Below are positions 14,037-29,672 of a stretch of DNA of 64,000 nt, in pieces. The notes beneath the pieces were generated by a model. The model worked only from the letters and a program-made list of their open reading frames with translations, did not search any database and was not told the origin of the DNA. A program made the translations under genes and the position numbers. Source of the stretch: Schlegelella_A sp038231215 (GTDB lineage: Bacteria > Pseudomonadota > Gammaproteobacteria > Burkholderiales > Burkholderiaceae_C); contig JBBRLS010000020.1 in the NCBI GenBank assembly GCA_038231215.1, forward strand, positions 1 to 64,000, read 5' to 3'. The number at the start of each line of letters is the position of its first letter. Position 1 is the stretch's first letter.

Positions 14037-16570
14037 TTCGCACCCCTTCGCCCTGGGCTCTCGGCTGGCGCCAGTTGCTGCGCGACTTTCGCGCTGGCGA
14101 GTTGCGCCTGCTCGTCGTCGCCGTCACGCTCGCGGTCGGTGCGCTCACGGCGGTCGGCTTCTTCGCCGACCGCATCAACGGCGGCTTGGCCCGCGACGCG
14201 CGCCAGTTGCTCGGCGGCGACGCCATCGTCGCCAGCGACCTGCCCGCGCCACCGAGCTTCGAGGCGAAGGCGCATGCGCTCGGCCTCGTCACCGCGACGA
14301 CCGCCAACTTCCCGAGCATGGGCCGCGCCATCGACGCGCAGGGCGGGGCGACGCGGCTGGTCAGCGTCAAGGCGGTGAGCGACGCCTATCCCCTGCGCGG
14401 CAAGCTGCGCCTGCGCGATGGCGAGGGTACGAAGAACGCCGAGGTCGTCAAGGCGCCGTCGCCCGGCACGGTGTGGGTCGATGCGGCGGTGCTCGACTCG
14501 CTGGCCCTCAAGGTCGGCGACCCGCTGCTGCTCGGCGATGCGAGCCTGAAGATCGCCAACGTCATCGTCATCGAGCCGGATCGCGGCGCTGGCTTCGCAA
14601 GCTTTGCGCCGCGCGTCATGCTCAACGTCGCCGATCTCGCCGCGACCGGCCTCGTGCAGCCGGCGAGCCGCGTCACCTATCGGCTGGCCGTCGCCGCCGA
14701 TGCCAGTGCCGATGCGCGCGTCGCCGAGTTCGTGGCGTGGGCCGAGGCCGAGGTGAAGGCGAAGAGCCTGCACGGCATGCGCGTCGAGTCGCTGGCCACC
14801 GGCCGGCCCGAGATGCGCCAGACGCTCGATCGGGCCGAGAAGTTTCTCAACCTCGTCGCCCTGCTCGCGGCCTTGCTCGCGGCGGTGGCGGTGGGCATCG
14901 CTTCGCGCGATTTCGCGAGCCGTCATCTCGACGATTGCGCGATGCTGCGCGTGCTCGGTCTGCCGCAACGGACCATCGCGGCGCAGTACTTCATCGAGTT
15001 TGCCGGCGTCGGCCTGCTCGCCAGCGCGGCCGGTGTCGTGCTCGGCTTTGCCGTGCACTACGTCTTCCTCTGGTTCCTCTCCGGCCTGGTCGAGGCGGTG
15101 CTGCCGCCGCCGGGCCTGTGGCCGGCGTTGTTCGGCGCCGGCGTCGGCTTCACGCTGCTGTTCGGCTTCGGCCTGCCGCCGGTTCTGCAGCTCGCCAGCG
15201 TGCCGCCGCTGCGCGTCATCCGGCGCGACGTCGGCGAGCTGAAGCCGGCGTCGCTGGCCGTGCTCGCCGCCGGCACCGTGGGCTTCGCCGCGCTGCTGCT
15301 CGCGGTCTCCAGCGACATCAAGCTGGGGCTCATCGCCGTCGGCGGCTTCGCCGGCGCGGTCTGCGTGTTCGCCTTGATGTCGTGGCTCGCGCTCTGGGTG
15401 TTGCGGCGCTCGGTGCCCGAGGCTGGCGCGCCGCGCTGGCTGGTGCTGGCGACGCGCCAGATCGCGGCGCGGCCGGCCTTTGCCGTGCTGCAGGTCTCGG
15501 CGCTCGCCGTCGGCCTGCTCGCGCTCGTGCTGCTCGCCTTGCTGCGCACGGACCTGATCTCGAGCTGGCGCCAGGCGACGCCCAAGGATGCGCCGAACCG
15601 CTTCGTCATCAACGTGCAACCGCCGCAGGCCGAGGCTTTTCGCAAGAAGCTGCAGGACACCGGCGTCGCGCGCTACGACTGGTTTCCGATGATCCGCGGC
15701 CGCCTCGTTGCCATCGACGGCAAGACCGTGACGCCCGAACAGATGCTCGACGAGCGCGCCAGGCGGCTCGTCGATCGCGAGTTCAACCTGAGCCATAGCG
15801 CCGATCTGCCGGCGCACAACGTCGTCTCCAAAGGCCGCTGGACCGACAACGAGGCCGGCGCGCTCAGCGTCGAAGAAGGCCTGGCCGAAACGCTGGGCTT
15901 GAAGCTCGGCGACACGCTGCGCTTCGAGATGGGCGGCACGACGATCGAAGGGAGGATCACCAGCTTGCGCAAGGTCGACTGGTCGTCGATGCGCGTCAAC
16001 TTCTTCGTCCTTTTTCCGACGGCGCAGGTGCCGGATGTGCCGGTGAGCTACATCGCCGCCTATCGCGCGCCCGAGACGCCGGGCTTCGACAACGCCATCA
16101 GCCGCGACTTTCCGAATGTCACGTCGATCGACGTCTCGGCCTCGATCGCGCAGATCCAGGGCGTGCTCGACCAGGTCGTGCGCGCCGTCGAGTTCCTGTT
16201 CGGCTTCACGCTCGCCGCCGGCCTCGTCGTGCTGTTCGCGGCGGTGAGCGCGACGCGCGAGTCGCGGGCGCGCGAGTTCGCGGTGATGCGCGCGCTCGGC
16301 GCGAGCAGCCGGCTGCTCGCGCAGGTGCAGCGCGCCGAGCTGCTCGGCGTCGGCGCGCTGGCCGGCGTGCTCGCTTCGATGGCGGCCATCGCCGTGAGCT
16401 GGGCGCTGGCGCGCTACGTGTTCGAGTTCAGCTGGAACCCGTCGCCCTTCGTGCCTCTGGCCGGCGGCGTGGCGGGTGCGCTGCTCGCGCTGGCGGCCGG
16501 CTGGTGGGGGCTGCGGGAAGTGCTGACGCGACCGGTAGTGCAGACGCTGCGCCAGGCTGCGGCGGATTGA
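14027..16570 (+). CDS. FtsX-like ABC permease (YbbP family)
   Basis: 847 residues, the usual YbbP length. There is an N-terminal membrane segment (about residues 24-46, with the family-typical DFRAGELRLL just before it), a long periplasmic region, and two FtsX domains of three to four membrane segments each (about residues 280-430 and 720-840), plus further segments between. Such proteins work with a LolD-like ATPase (YbbA) in lipid or protein handling at the envelope. No ATPase gene is adjacent, so the partner must be elsewhere. The start codon lies in the last half-copy of a dispersed repeat; no clear ribosome site is visible there. Confidence 0.85.
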   Translation: MTTLRTPSPWALGWRQLLRDFRAGELRLLVVAVTLAVGALTAVGFFADRINGGLARDARQLLGGDAIVASDLPAPPSFEAKAHALGLVTATTANFPSMGRAIDAQGGATRLVSVKAVSDAYPLRGKLRLRDGEGTKNAEVVKAPSPGTVWVDAAVLDSLALKVGDPLLLGDASLKIANVIVIEPDRGAGFASFAPRVMLNVADLAATGLVQPASRVTYRLAVAADASADARVAEFVAWAEAEVKAKSLHGMRVESLATGRPEMRQTLDRAEKFLNLVALLAALLAAVAVGIASRDFASRHLDDCAMLRVLGLPQRTIAAQYFIEFAGVGLLASAAGVVLGFAVHYVFLWFLSGLVEAVLPPPGLWPALFGAGVGFTLLFGFGLPPVLQLASVPPLRVIRRDVGELKPASLAVLAAGTVGFAALLLAVSSDIKLGLIAVGGFAGAVCVFALMSWLALWVLRRSVPEAGAPRWLVLATRQIAARPAFAVLQVSALAVGLLALVLLALLRTDLISSWRQATPKDAPNRFVINVQPPQAEAFRKKLQDTGVARYDWFPMIRGRLVAIDGKTVTPEQMLDERARRLVDREFNLSHSADLPAHNVVSKGRWTDNEAGALSVEEGLAETLGLKLGDTLRFEMGGTTIEGRITSLRKVDWSSMRVNFFVLFPTAQVPDVPVSYIAAYRAPETPGFDNAISRDFPNVTSIDVSASIAQIQGVLDQVVRAVEFLFGFTLAAGLVVLFAAVSATRESRAREFAVMRALGASSRLLAQVQRAELLGVGALAGVLASMAAIAVSWALARYVFEFSWNPSPFVPLAGGVAGALLALAAGWWGLREVLTRPVVQTLRQAAAD

Positions 16571-16577
16571 CGGCGCA

Positions 16578-16694
16578 GAGATCCTTCGCTTCGCTCAGGA
16601 TGACAGCACGGCCGGTGGCGGCAGCGAGGGCCACAAGAGCGAGGGCGACGGCGGCAGGATGTGCGGTTTGTCATCCTGAGCGTAGCGAAGGATC
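16578..16694. repeat. Dispersed palindromic repeat, second copy
   Basis: One arm (agatccttcgcttcgctcag...) is at 16578-16604 and the other (tgtcatcctgagcgtagcg...) at 16669-16694, about 64 bases apart. The order of arms is inverted relative to the copy at 13905. It occupies the gap between the FtsX-like gene and the histidine kinase gene and could form a long stem that ends or stabilises the upstream transcript. Confidence 0.85.
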
Positions 16695-16739
16695 CCGGCC
16701 CCGGCTCGATCCGCATGCTCGCGCGGCATACTCGGCGCC

Positions 16740-17882
16740 ATGCCGCCTGCGACCAGGGACCGCATCTTCCGGGTCCTCCATCTCGAGGATTCCGAGCTCG
16801 ACCACGAACTGCTGCTGGCCCACATGGTGCGCGGCGGCCTGCTGAGCCAGACGCGCCGCGTCGAGACCGAAGCCGAATTTCTGGAAGCGCTCGACGAGCC
16901 CTGGGACGTCGTCGTCTCCGACTACAACCTGCCCGGCTTCAGCGGCCTCGTCGCCCTGGAGCTGCTCAAGGCCAACACGCGCGACGTGCCATTCATCCTC
17001 GTCTCCGGCGAGATCGGCGAAGACACGGCCGTCGAGGCGATGCGCCACGGCGCCAGCGACTACCTGCAGAAGAACCACCTTGCGCGGCTCGTGCCGGCGC
17101 TGCTGCACGCCGTCGACGCGGCCGAGACCAAGCGAGCGCGCGTCAAGGCCGATCGCGACCTGGTCGCCTCCAAGCAGCGCCTGCACGAGCTTGCCCAGCA
17201 CTTGCAGACGAGCATCGAGCAGGAGCGCGCGGCGATCGCGCGCGAGATCCACGACGACGTCGGCGGCTCGCTCACGGCGCTGAAGTTCGACCTCGCCTGG
17301 ATCGCGCGCCACTCGAGCGCGCCGCAGGTCGTCTCGCGCGTGCAGTCGGCGATCGAGACGGTGAGCCACGCCGTCGAGTCGAGCCAGCGCATCATGCACA
17401 ACCTGCGCCCCGCCATCCTCGAGCAGGGTCTGGCGGCGGCGCTGCACTGGATCGCGCTGCGCTTCGAGCGTCGCGCCGGCGTGGTCTGCACGATCCGCCT
17501 GCCGAAGAAGCCGCTCGAACTGCCGCCGGGCGTGCCGCTGGTGGCCTACCGCACGGCGCAAGAGGCGCTCACCAACATCAGCAAGCACGCCAGCGCGAGC
17601 CGGGTGCAGATCGACCTGTCGATGGCCGGCGGCGTGCTCTCGCTGGAGATCAGCGACAACGGCCGCGGCCTCAGCCAGGAAGACCTGGCCAAGGCGCGAT
17701 CGTTCGGAATCCGCGGCCTGTACGAGCGCGCCAACACGGTCGGCGGCTGGATCGATCTGTCGAGCGGGCCGCACGGCACGACGCTGATCCTCTCGGTACC
17801 GCTCGACGTGCCCGACAGCGCCTATGTCACCGAAGCAGAACCGGATCGTTCGTACGACCCGAGCCAATGGGCCGACGTATGA
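16740..17882 (+). CDS. NarL-type histidine kinase with N-terminal receiver domain
   Basis: 380 residues. Residues 8-125 are a receiver domain (acceptor D61 in VVVSDYNLPGFSG). A short coiled coil follows, then a HisKA_3 dimerisation domain with H171 in AREIHDDVGGSLTALK. Last comes a HATPase domain with TAQEALTNISKHA (N box) and DNGRGLS (G1 box). There are no membrane segments, so it is a soluble hybrid kinase that may itself receive phosphate. The response regulator gene follows 85 bases later and is the probable partner. The start at 16740 has no clear ribosome site. Confidence 0.9.
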   Translation: MPPATRDRIFRVLHLEDSELDHELLLAHMVRGGLLSQTRRVETEAEFLEALDEPWDVVVSDYNLPGFSGLVALELLKANTRDVPFILVSGEIGEDTAVEAMRHGASDYLQKNHLARLVPALLHAVDAAETKRARVKADRDLVASKQRLHELAQHLQTSIEQERAAIAREIHDDVGGSLTALKFDLAWIARHSSAPQVVSRVQSAIETVSHAVESSQRIMHNLRPAILEQGLAAALHWIALRFERRAGVVCTIRLPKKPLELPPGVPLVAYRTAQEALTNISKHASASRVQIDLSMAGGVLSLEISDNGRGLSQEDLAKARSFGIRGLYERANTVGGWIDLSSGPHGTTLILSVPLDVPDSAYVTEAEPDRSYDPSQWADV

Positions 17883-17892
17883 GCCCGCACGG

Positions 17893-17960
17893 TGTCATCC
17901 TGAGCGAAGCGAAGGATCTCATCGGCGTCGTCGAGACCCTTCGCTTCGCTCAGGGTGACA
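17893..17960. repeat. Dispersed palindromic repeat, third copy
   Basis: Near-perfect inverted repeat: arms 17893-17919 and 17934-17960 around a short centre. It is the only sequence between the kinase and its response regulator, so it probably lies within their shared transcript. As a hairpin it could lower or decouple regulator expression. It ends 7 bases before the regulator ATG, so it leaves no room for a normal ribosome-binding site outside the repeat. Confidence 0.9.
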
Positions 17961-17967
17961 ATTCCCG

Positions 17968-18603
17968 ATGATCAAGGTCCTTCTCTGCGACGACCACGCG
18001 CTGATCCGCCGCGGTATCCGCGACACCCTGTCGGACGCGCCCGACATCGAGGTTGTCGGCGAGGCAGGCGACTACGGCGAGCTGCGCGCGCTGATGCGCG
18101 AGAAGACCGCCGACGTGCTCGTGCTCGACATCAATCTGCCCGGCCGCAGCGGCCTCGACGTGCTGCATGCGCTCAAGGACGAGGGCACGACCATGCGCGT
18201 GCTCGTCGTCTCGATGTATCCCGAAGACCAGTACGCGATCCGGGCGCTGCGTGCCGGCGCCTTCGGCTACGTCAACAAGGGCGGCGATCCGGCGCTCATC
18301 GTCAGCGCCGTGCGCACCGTGGCGCAAGGGCGCAAGTACGTGACCCCGGAGATCGCGCAGATGCTGGTCGAGAGCCTGACCTCGCCGACCTCGGAGAATG
18401 CGCACGACAGGCTCTCCGACCGCGAGATGCAGACGCTGGTCATGATCGCCTCGGGCAAGCGGCTCTCGGACATCGCCGAGGAGCTGATGCTTTCGCCCAA
18501 GACGGTCAGCGTCTACCGGGCGCGCGTGCTCGAGAAGCTAGGCCTGACGAACAACTCCGAGATGACGGTCTACGCGATCAGGAGCGGGCTGGTCGGGAAC
18601 TGA
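17968..18603 (+). CDS. NarL/FixJ-family response regulator
   Basis: 211 residues. The receiver domain (residues 1-120) has the acidic pair CDDH, acceptor D54 (LVLDINLPGRSG), and Lys in YVNKGGDP. The LuxR-type helix-turn-helix is at about residues 145-208 (LSDREMQTLVMIASGKRLSDI, KTVSVYRARVLEKLGL). It is predicted to be phosphorylated by the adjacent kinase and to bind DNA. It converges on the GspE-like gene with a 34-base gap. Confidence 0.93.
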   Translation: MIKVLLCDDHALIRRGIRDTLSDAPDIEVVGEAGDYGELRALMREKTADVLVLDINLPGRSGLDVLHALKDEGTTMRVLVVSMYPEDQYAIRALRAGAFGYVNKGGDPALIVSAVRTVAQGRKYVTPEIAQMLVESLTSPTSENAHDRLSDREMQTLVMIASGKRLSDIAEELMLSPKTVSVYRARVLEKLGLTNNSEMTVYAIRSGLVGN

Positions 18604-18637
18604 CCGTTCGAGCTGCCGCGTACTGCGCCGCCCGGGT

Positions 18638-21229
<2,592 letters not shown>

Positions 21230-21385
21230 GGAGAATCCTTCGCGCTGACCGGCCGCCGCCTCGATACGCGAGACGCCCCGACCCATCAGACTTGGCGATC
21301 GTGCCGTCTTCGTCTCGCCGGGGTGCCCCGAAATGCGGGGCGAATTGCACGCAGATCGCCGCTTTTCGACGCCTGCCGCGCCCGC

Positions 21386-22687
21386 TCAGCGCTTCATCTG
21401 ATCGGGCAGAAAGGTCACGAGCTGCGGAAAGGCGTACAGCAGGGCGACCATCAGCACCATGAGCAGGAAGAACGGAAAGGCGGCTCGGGCGATGGTGCCG
21501 ATCGAGCGCTTGGTCATTCCCTGCAGCACGAAGAGGTTGAAACCGACCGGCGGCGTGACCTGCGCCATCTCGACGACGACGACGATGAAGATGCCGAACC
21601 AGAGCGTATCGATGCCGGCCTTCTGCACCGTCGGCATGATCACGCCCATGGTCAGCACGACCATCGAAATACCGTCGAGAAAGCAGCCGAGCACGACGTA
21701 GAACGCGGTCAGCGCGACGATCAGCCCGAACTTGCTGAGGCCCAGCGTGGCGATCCATTCGGCGAGGTGGCGCGGCAGGCCGATGTAGCCCATGCTCAGC
21801 GTGAGGAAGGCGGCGCCGGCGAGAATCAAGGCGATCATGCAGTAAAGGCGCGTGCCGCCCATCAACGACTCGCGAAAGGTTGCCCAGTTCATCGTGCCTT
21901 GCACCGTCGAGATGACGAGCGAGCCGACCACGCCGATGGCGGCTGCCTCGGTCGCCGTGGCGATGCCGGCGTAGATCGAGCCGAGCACGGCGACGATGAG
22001 CAGCACGACCGGGATCAGGCTCTTCGATTCGCGCAGCTTTTCGGCGAACGTCATCGGCGCGTCGGGCGGCGGGATGAGGTGCGCGTTCTTCAGCGACCAG
22101 GCCGCGATGTAGAGCGAGAAGATACCGGCCAGGACGATGCCGGGAATGACGCCGCCGATGAAGAGCTGCGAGATCGAGACGTCGGCGGTGACGCCGTAGA
22201 CGATCATGATGATCGAGGGCGGGATGAGCAAGCCCAGCGTTCCGGCGCCGGCGAGCGAGCCGAGCGACATCATGTCGGGGTAGCCGCGCTTGGCGAGCTC
22301 GGGCAGGCTCATCTTGCCGATCGTTGCGCAGGTGGCGGCGCTCGATCCGGACACGGCGGCGAAGATCGCGCAGCCGACGACGTTGGTGTGCAACAGGCGA
22401 CCCGGCAGCCGTTGCACCCACGGTGCGAGGCCCTTGAACATGTCCTGGCTGAGGCGCGTGCGAAAAAGGATCTCGCCCATCCAGATGAAGAGCGGCAGGG
22501 CCGTCAGCGTCCAGCTCGAGGCCGAGCCCCAGATCGTGACGGCCATGGCATCACCGGCCGGCCGCGAGCTGAAGAGCTGCATGCCGATCCAGGCCACGCC
22601 CGAGAGCGTGAGGCCGATCCAGACACCGCTGGCAAGGATCAGGAAGAGCGACGCGACGAGCAGCGCCGTGATCGCGAAGTCACTCAT
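21386..22687 (-). CDS. dctM: TRAP transporter large permease (DctM)
   Basis: 433 residues with about 12 hydrophobic segments and the DctM hallmarks LFIWMGEILFRTRL, GCAIFAAVSGSSAATCATIG, GTLGLLIPPSIIMIVYGV and QVTPPVGFNLFVLQ. It is the main sodium-driven transport subunit of a TRAP importer for an organic acid. The ATG overlaps the dctQ stop by 8 bases. It is the last gene of a dctP-dctQ-dctM operon. Confidence 0.95.
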   Translation of the reverse strand: MSDFAITALLVASLFLILASGVWIGLTLSGVAWIGMQLFSSRPAGDAMAVTIWGSASSWTLTALPLFIWMGEILFRTRLSQDMFKGLAPWVQRLPGRLLHTNVVGCAIFAAVSGSSAATCATIGKMSLPELAKRGYPDMMSLGSLAGAGTLGLLIPPSIIMIVYGVTADVSISQLFIGGVIPGIVLAGIFSLYIAAWSLKNAHLIPPPDAPMTFAEKLRESKSLIPVVLLIVAVLGSIYAGIATATEAAAIGVVGSLVISTVQGTMNWATFRESLMGGTRLYCMIALILAGAAFLTLSMGYIGLPRHLAEWIATLGLSKFGLIVALTAFYVVLGCFLDGISMVVLTMGVIMPTVQKAGIDTLWFGIFIVVVVEMAQVTPPVGFNLFVLQGMTKRSIGTIARAAFPFFLLMVLMVALLYAFPQLVTFLPDQMKR

Positions 22688-23243
22688 TGCGCAGTGCCTC
22701 GCTGCTGACCGGAACGAAGCGCCTGCCGCGGATCTCGAGCACCAGCTCGTCGACAAACGCGATCGCCAGCACGACCGTGCCGAGCGCCATCGAGAGCTGC
22801 GGCAGCCAGAGCGGCGTTGCGTCGTTGCTGGTCGAGATGTCGTTGAAAACGTGCGACTGCCAAGCCAGCTTGCAGCTGTAGACCGCGGAAAGCACGGCCA
22901 GCAGCGTGGCGGCGAAGAGCGCCCAGACCTCCAACCCGTGCTTCGCCTTGCCCCTGAGCTGGGCCAGGATCAGGGTGACGCGGATGTGCTCGCCGCGCTT
23001 GAGCGTGTGCGCCATGGCCAGGAAGCCGGCCGCCGCCATCATGTAGCCGGCGTACGCATCGATGCCGCCGATGTTGAAGCCGATCTGCCGCGAGGCGACG
23101 GAGAGCATCACCATCACGAGCAGCATCACCATGGCAAGGGCGCCGAGGGCGGCCGTGCCGTCGTAGAGACGGTCGAGGGCGCGCCCGAAGGGCCCGCGCA
23201 GCGGCTCGCCCGTCGGTAACGCCGGCTCGCCGGGCTCGCTCAC
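22680..23243 (-). CDS. dctQ: TRAP transporter small permease (DctQ)
   Basis: 187 residues with four membrane segments (starting LGALAMVMLLVMVMLSVASR), and HTLKRGEHIRVTLIL, the conserved DctQ motif between segments two and three. The GTG start at 23243 overlaps the dctP stop as GTGA. It bridges DctP docking and the DctM channel. The N-terminal ~25 residues are Pro/Gly rich. Confidence 0.9.
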   Translation of the reverse strand: MSEPGEPALPTGEPLRGPFGRALDRLYDGTAALGALAMVMLLVMVMLSVASRQIGFNIGGIDAYAGYMMAAAGFLAMAHTLKRGEHIRVTLILAQLRGKAKHGLEVWALFAATLLAVLSAVYSCKLAWQSHVFNDISTSNDATPLWLPQLSMALGTVVLAIAFVDELVLEIRGRRFVPVSSEALRNE

Positions 23244-24235
23244 TTGGCCCGATAGGAAGAGATCACGGAGGCGCCGTCGGCGCCGGCCTTCTTCTGCCAG
23301 TCGGAGAGCATGACGTCGCCGACCTGCCTGAGGTCGGCCTGGAGCTTGGCCGGGGGCGGCAGCAGTTGCATGCCCTTTTCGGTCAGCTGCTTCCTGTACC
23401 ACTCGTTCTTCTCCTGGCTCGCCTTGAAGCCGCGCGTCTCGGCTTCGGCGGCTGCCTTGAGCAGCTCGCCCTGCGTCGCCTTGTCGAGCGCGTCGAAGGC
23501 TGCCTTGTTGACGAGGACCGCGTTCTTCGGCAGCCAGGCCTGGGTGTCGTACCAGTACTTGATCGACTCGTAGGTCTTGCTGTCGTAGCCGGTCGAAAGC
23601 GACGACATGTAGCTTTCGACGATGCCGGTGGCGAGCGCCTGCGACAGCTCGGAGGCCTGGATCGTCACCGGTTGGGCCCCGATCAGCTCGGCGATCTTCG
23701 CCGTGGCCGGGCTGTAGGCTCGCCACTTGATGCCTCGCATTTCGGCCACCGACGAGATCGGCTTCTTCACGTAGATGCCTTGCGGCGGCCAAGGAACCGT
23801 GTACAGCAGCATGATTCCCTGCGCTGCCAGCACTTTCGTCAGCAAGGGCTTCTGCGCCGCGGCGAGCTTGTTCGATTCGGCGTAGCTCGTCGCCAGGAAC
23901 GGAATGCCGTCGACCGCATAGATCGGGTTCTCGTTCTCGAAATTGACGAGCAGCACCTCGCCGATCTGCGCCTGGCCGCCTTGCACCGCGCGCTTGATCT
24001 CGTTGGCCTTGAAGAGCGAGGCGTTGGCGTGCACCGTGATCTTCAGCTTGCCGCCGGTGGCCTTGTCGACGTCGTTGGCGAACTGGACCAGGTTTTCGGT
24101 GTGGTAGTTGGTCGCGGGATAGGCGGAAGGCAGGTCCCACTTGGTCTGCGCCACGGCGCCGGCGGCGACGACGGCGAGCGTGAGCGTTGCGGCGGCCTGC
24201 GCCAGGCTCGGCAGAAAGCGTCGAACAGAAATCAT
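23240..24235 (-). CDS. dctP: TRAP transporter solute-binding protein (DctP)
   Basis: 331 residues with a Sec signal peptide (RRFLPSLAQAAATLTLAVV, cleavage near AVA-Q). The mature DctP fold shows KWDLPSAYPATNYHT at the start and the conserved AELIGAQPVTIQASELSQAL helix with GIVESYMSS. The substrate is unknown. Because the operon is divergent from the racemase/hydantoinase genes, a hydantoin, 5-oxoproline or related carboxylate is a reasonable guess. The ATG at 24235 (GGAG 5 bases upstream) is preferred to GTG 24241. The 175-base divergent gap should hold both promoters; a TATGCT -10-like element on the minus strand at 24276-24271 is a weak candidate. Confidence 0.93.
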   Translation of the reverse strand: MISVRRFLPSLAQAAATLTLAVVAAGAVAQTKWDLPSAYPATNYHTENLVQFANDVDKATGGKLKITVHANASLFKANEIKRAVQGGQAQIGEVLLVNFENENPIYAVDGIPFLATSYAESNKLAAAQKPLLTKVLAAQGIMLLYTVPWPPQGIYVKKPISSVAEMRGIKWRAYSPATAKIAELIGAQPVTIQASELSQALATGIVESYMSSLSTGYDSKTYESIKYWYDTQAWLPKNAVLVNKAAFDALDKATQGELLKAAAEAETRGFKASQEKNEWYRKQLTEKGMQLLPPPAKLQADLRQVGDVMLSDWQKKAGADGASVISSYRAK

Positions 24236-24410
24236 GGGCACTCCGGCAATCGATGAACGAATGAAGGCGAAGCATAGTGCGTGCCGCGTGGCCCGTGCAT
24301 CGGTTCTTCCCCGACCGTTTGCGGTCTAGACTGCCCTGATCCGAAACCACCGACATGCTCGTGCTGAACTACCTCCGCCATCGCGCCGCTCGCGCCGCGG
24401 CGTCTCTGTG

Positions 24411-25084
24411 ATGACGACGCGAACGCTCGGTGTCGTCATGCTCGACACGCGATTTCCGCGTTTGCGCGGCGACATCGGCTGCGCCGAGACCTTCGACGTT
24501 CCGGTCCGCTACTTCGTCGTGAAAGGCGCGCTGCCGCGGCGCGTCGTCGTCGAGCGCGACCGGTCGCTGCTTCAGCCCTTCATCGACGCGGCCCGTGCGC
24601 TCGAAACCGAAGGCTGCGCGGCCATCGCCACGAGCTGCGGCTTTCTCGCCCTGTTCCAGAACGAGATGCAGGGCGCCGTCAGCGTGCCGGTGTGGACCTC
24701 GAGCCTGCTCCTCGTCGACGAGGTCGAGGCGACGCTGGCGGCAGGACAGCGCGTCGGCATCGTCACCGCCGACGCGGTGTCGCTGACCTCGGCGCACCTC
24801 GCTGCGGCCGGTGCGCGCGCAGACACGCCGATCGAAGGCCTGGCGCCCGATTCGGCATTCCAGCGCACGCTGCTCGACAATCGGACCGAGCTGGACGCGG
24901 CCGAGGCGCAGGCGGCAACCGTCGCCGCCGCCAACCGCCTCGTCGCCCGGCACCCGAACCTCGGCGCGATCGTTCTCGAATGCACCAACATGCCTCCCTA
25001 CGCTGACGCTGTGCGTGCTGCGACGCACCTGCCGGTGCACGACATCACGACGCTGATCGCAGCGCGTTTCGCCGCGCTTCGACC

Positions 25085-25088
<4 letters not shown>
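24411..25088 (+). CDS. Asp/Glu/hydantoin racemase-superfamily protein
   Basis: 225 residues. The two cysteines expected of this cofactor-independent racemase fold are present in AIATSCGFLALFQ and IVLECTNMPPY. GVVMLDTRFPRLRGDIGC at the N-terminus fits the family. It probably isomerises a hydantoin or amino-acid derivative for the fused hydantoinase that follows, since the genes overlap as ATGA. The start could be GTG 24408 or ATG 24411; I use the ATG. Confidence 0.8.
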
Positions 25089-28900
<3,812 letters not shown>

Positions 28901-28946
28901 CAATTGCCATTCGGCGAAGATGTTGCCGCATTCCCGGGAGACATCG

Positions 28947-29672
28947 ATGTGGAGTCGCTTTGTCATCGCGCTGGCCTGCAGTTGCGCTTCGGTTGCCGCG
29001 ACGGCCGCCGGGCCTTCCCTGCTGCAGCCCTTCGCCGCCGCGGGCAGCGCACCGGCGTTGCCGTGGCACGTCGTCGGGCTGCCGCAGCAGACCAAGCCGT
29101 TCACCCAGTTCTCGGTCGTCGACCTCGACGGCAAGCGGGCGCTCAGGATCGAGGCGATCGAGTCGTACGGCAACCTGGTGCATCCGCTGCAGTACAGCGG
29201 CGCCAGCGCGCATCTCGCGTGGCAGTGGCGGGTCGAGCGGCTGCTCGAGACGGCAGACCTCCATCTGCGCCGGGGCGACGACACGACCTTGAAGGTCTGC
29301 GTCTTCTTCGACCTGCCGCTCGACAAGGTGCCTTTCGCCGACCGCCAGGCGCTGCGCTTCGCGCGTGCGAAGAGCGAGGATCCGGTGCCGACCGCGACCG
29401 TCTGCTACGTGTGGGACGACAAGCTGCCGGTCGGGACGATCCTCGACAACGCCTTCACGCGCCGGTTGCGCTACATCGTCGTGCGCAGCGGCGCGGACCG
29501 GTTGAACCAGTGGGTCGACGAGCGCCGCGACGTCGCCGCCGATTTCGACAAGCTCTTCATGGACGAGCTCGACCACATGCCGGCGATCACGGGCGTGGCG
29601 GTCGGCGCCGATTCGGACAACACGCACTCGCATAGCCTCGGCTACGTCGCCGGCATCGAACTGCAGCCGTGA
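28947..29672 (+). CDS. DUF3047 secreted protein
   Basis: 241 residues with a signal peptide (MWSRFVIALACSCASVAATA, cleavage near AAG). The DUF3047 body contains HLAWQWRVERLLETADL, DDTTLKVCVFFDLP, TVCYVWDDKLPVGTIL and VGADSDNTHSHSLGYVAGIEL. It is probably periplasmic; its function is not established. The ATG at 28947 is preferred because GGGAG lies 6 bases upstream. The stop overlaps the next gene as GTGA, so the two are coupled. Confidence 0.85.
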   Translation: MWSRFVIALACSCASVAATAAGPSLLQPFAAAGSAPALPWHVVGLPQQTKPFTQFSVVDLDGKRALRIEAIESYGNLVHPLQYSGASAHLAWQWRVERLLETADLHLRRGDDTTLKVCVFFDLPLDKVPFADRQALRFARAKSEDPVPTATVCYVWDDKLPVGTILDNAFTRRLRYIVVRSGADRLNQWVDERRDVAADFDKLFMDELDHMPAITGVAVGADSDNTHSHSLGYVAGIELQP

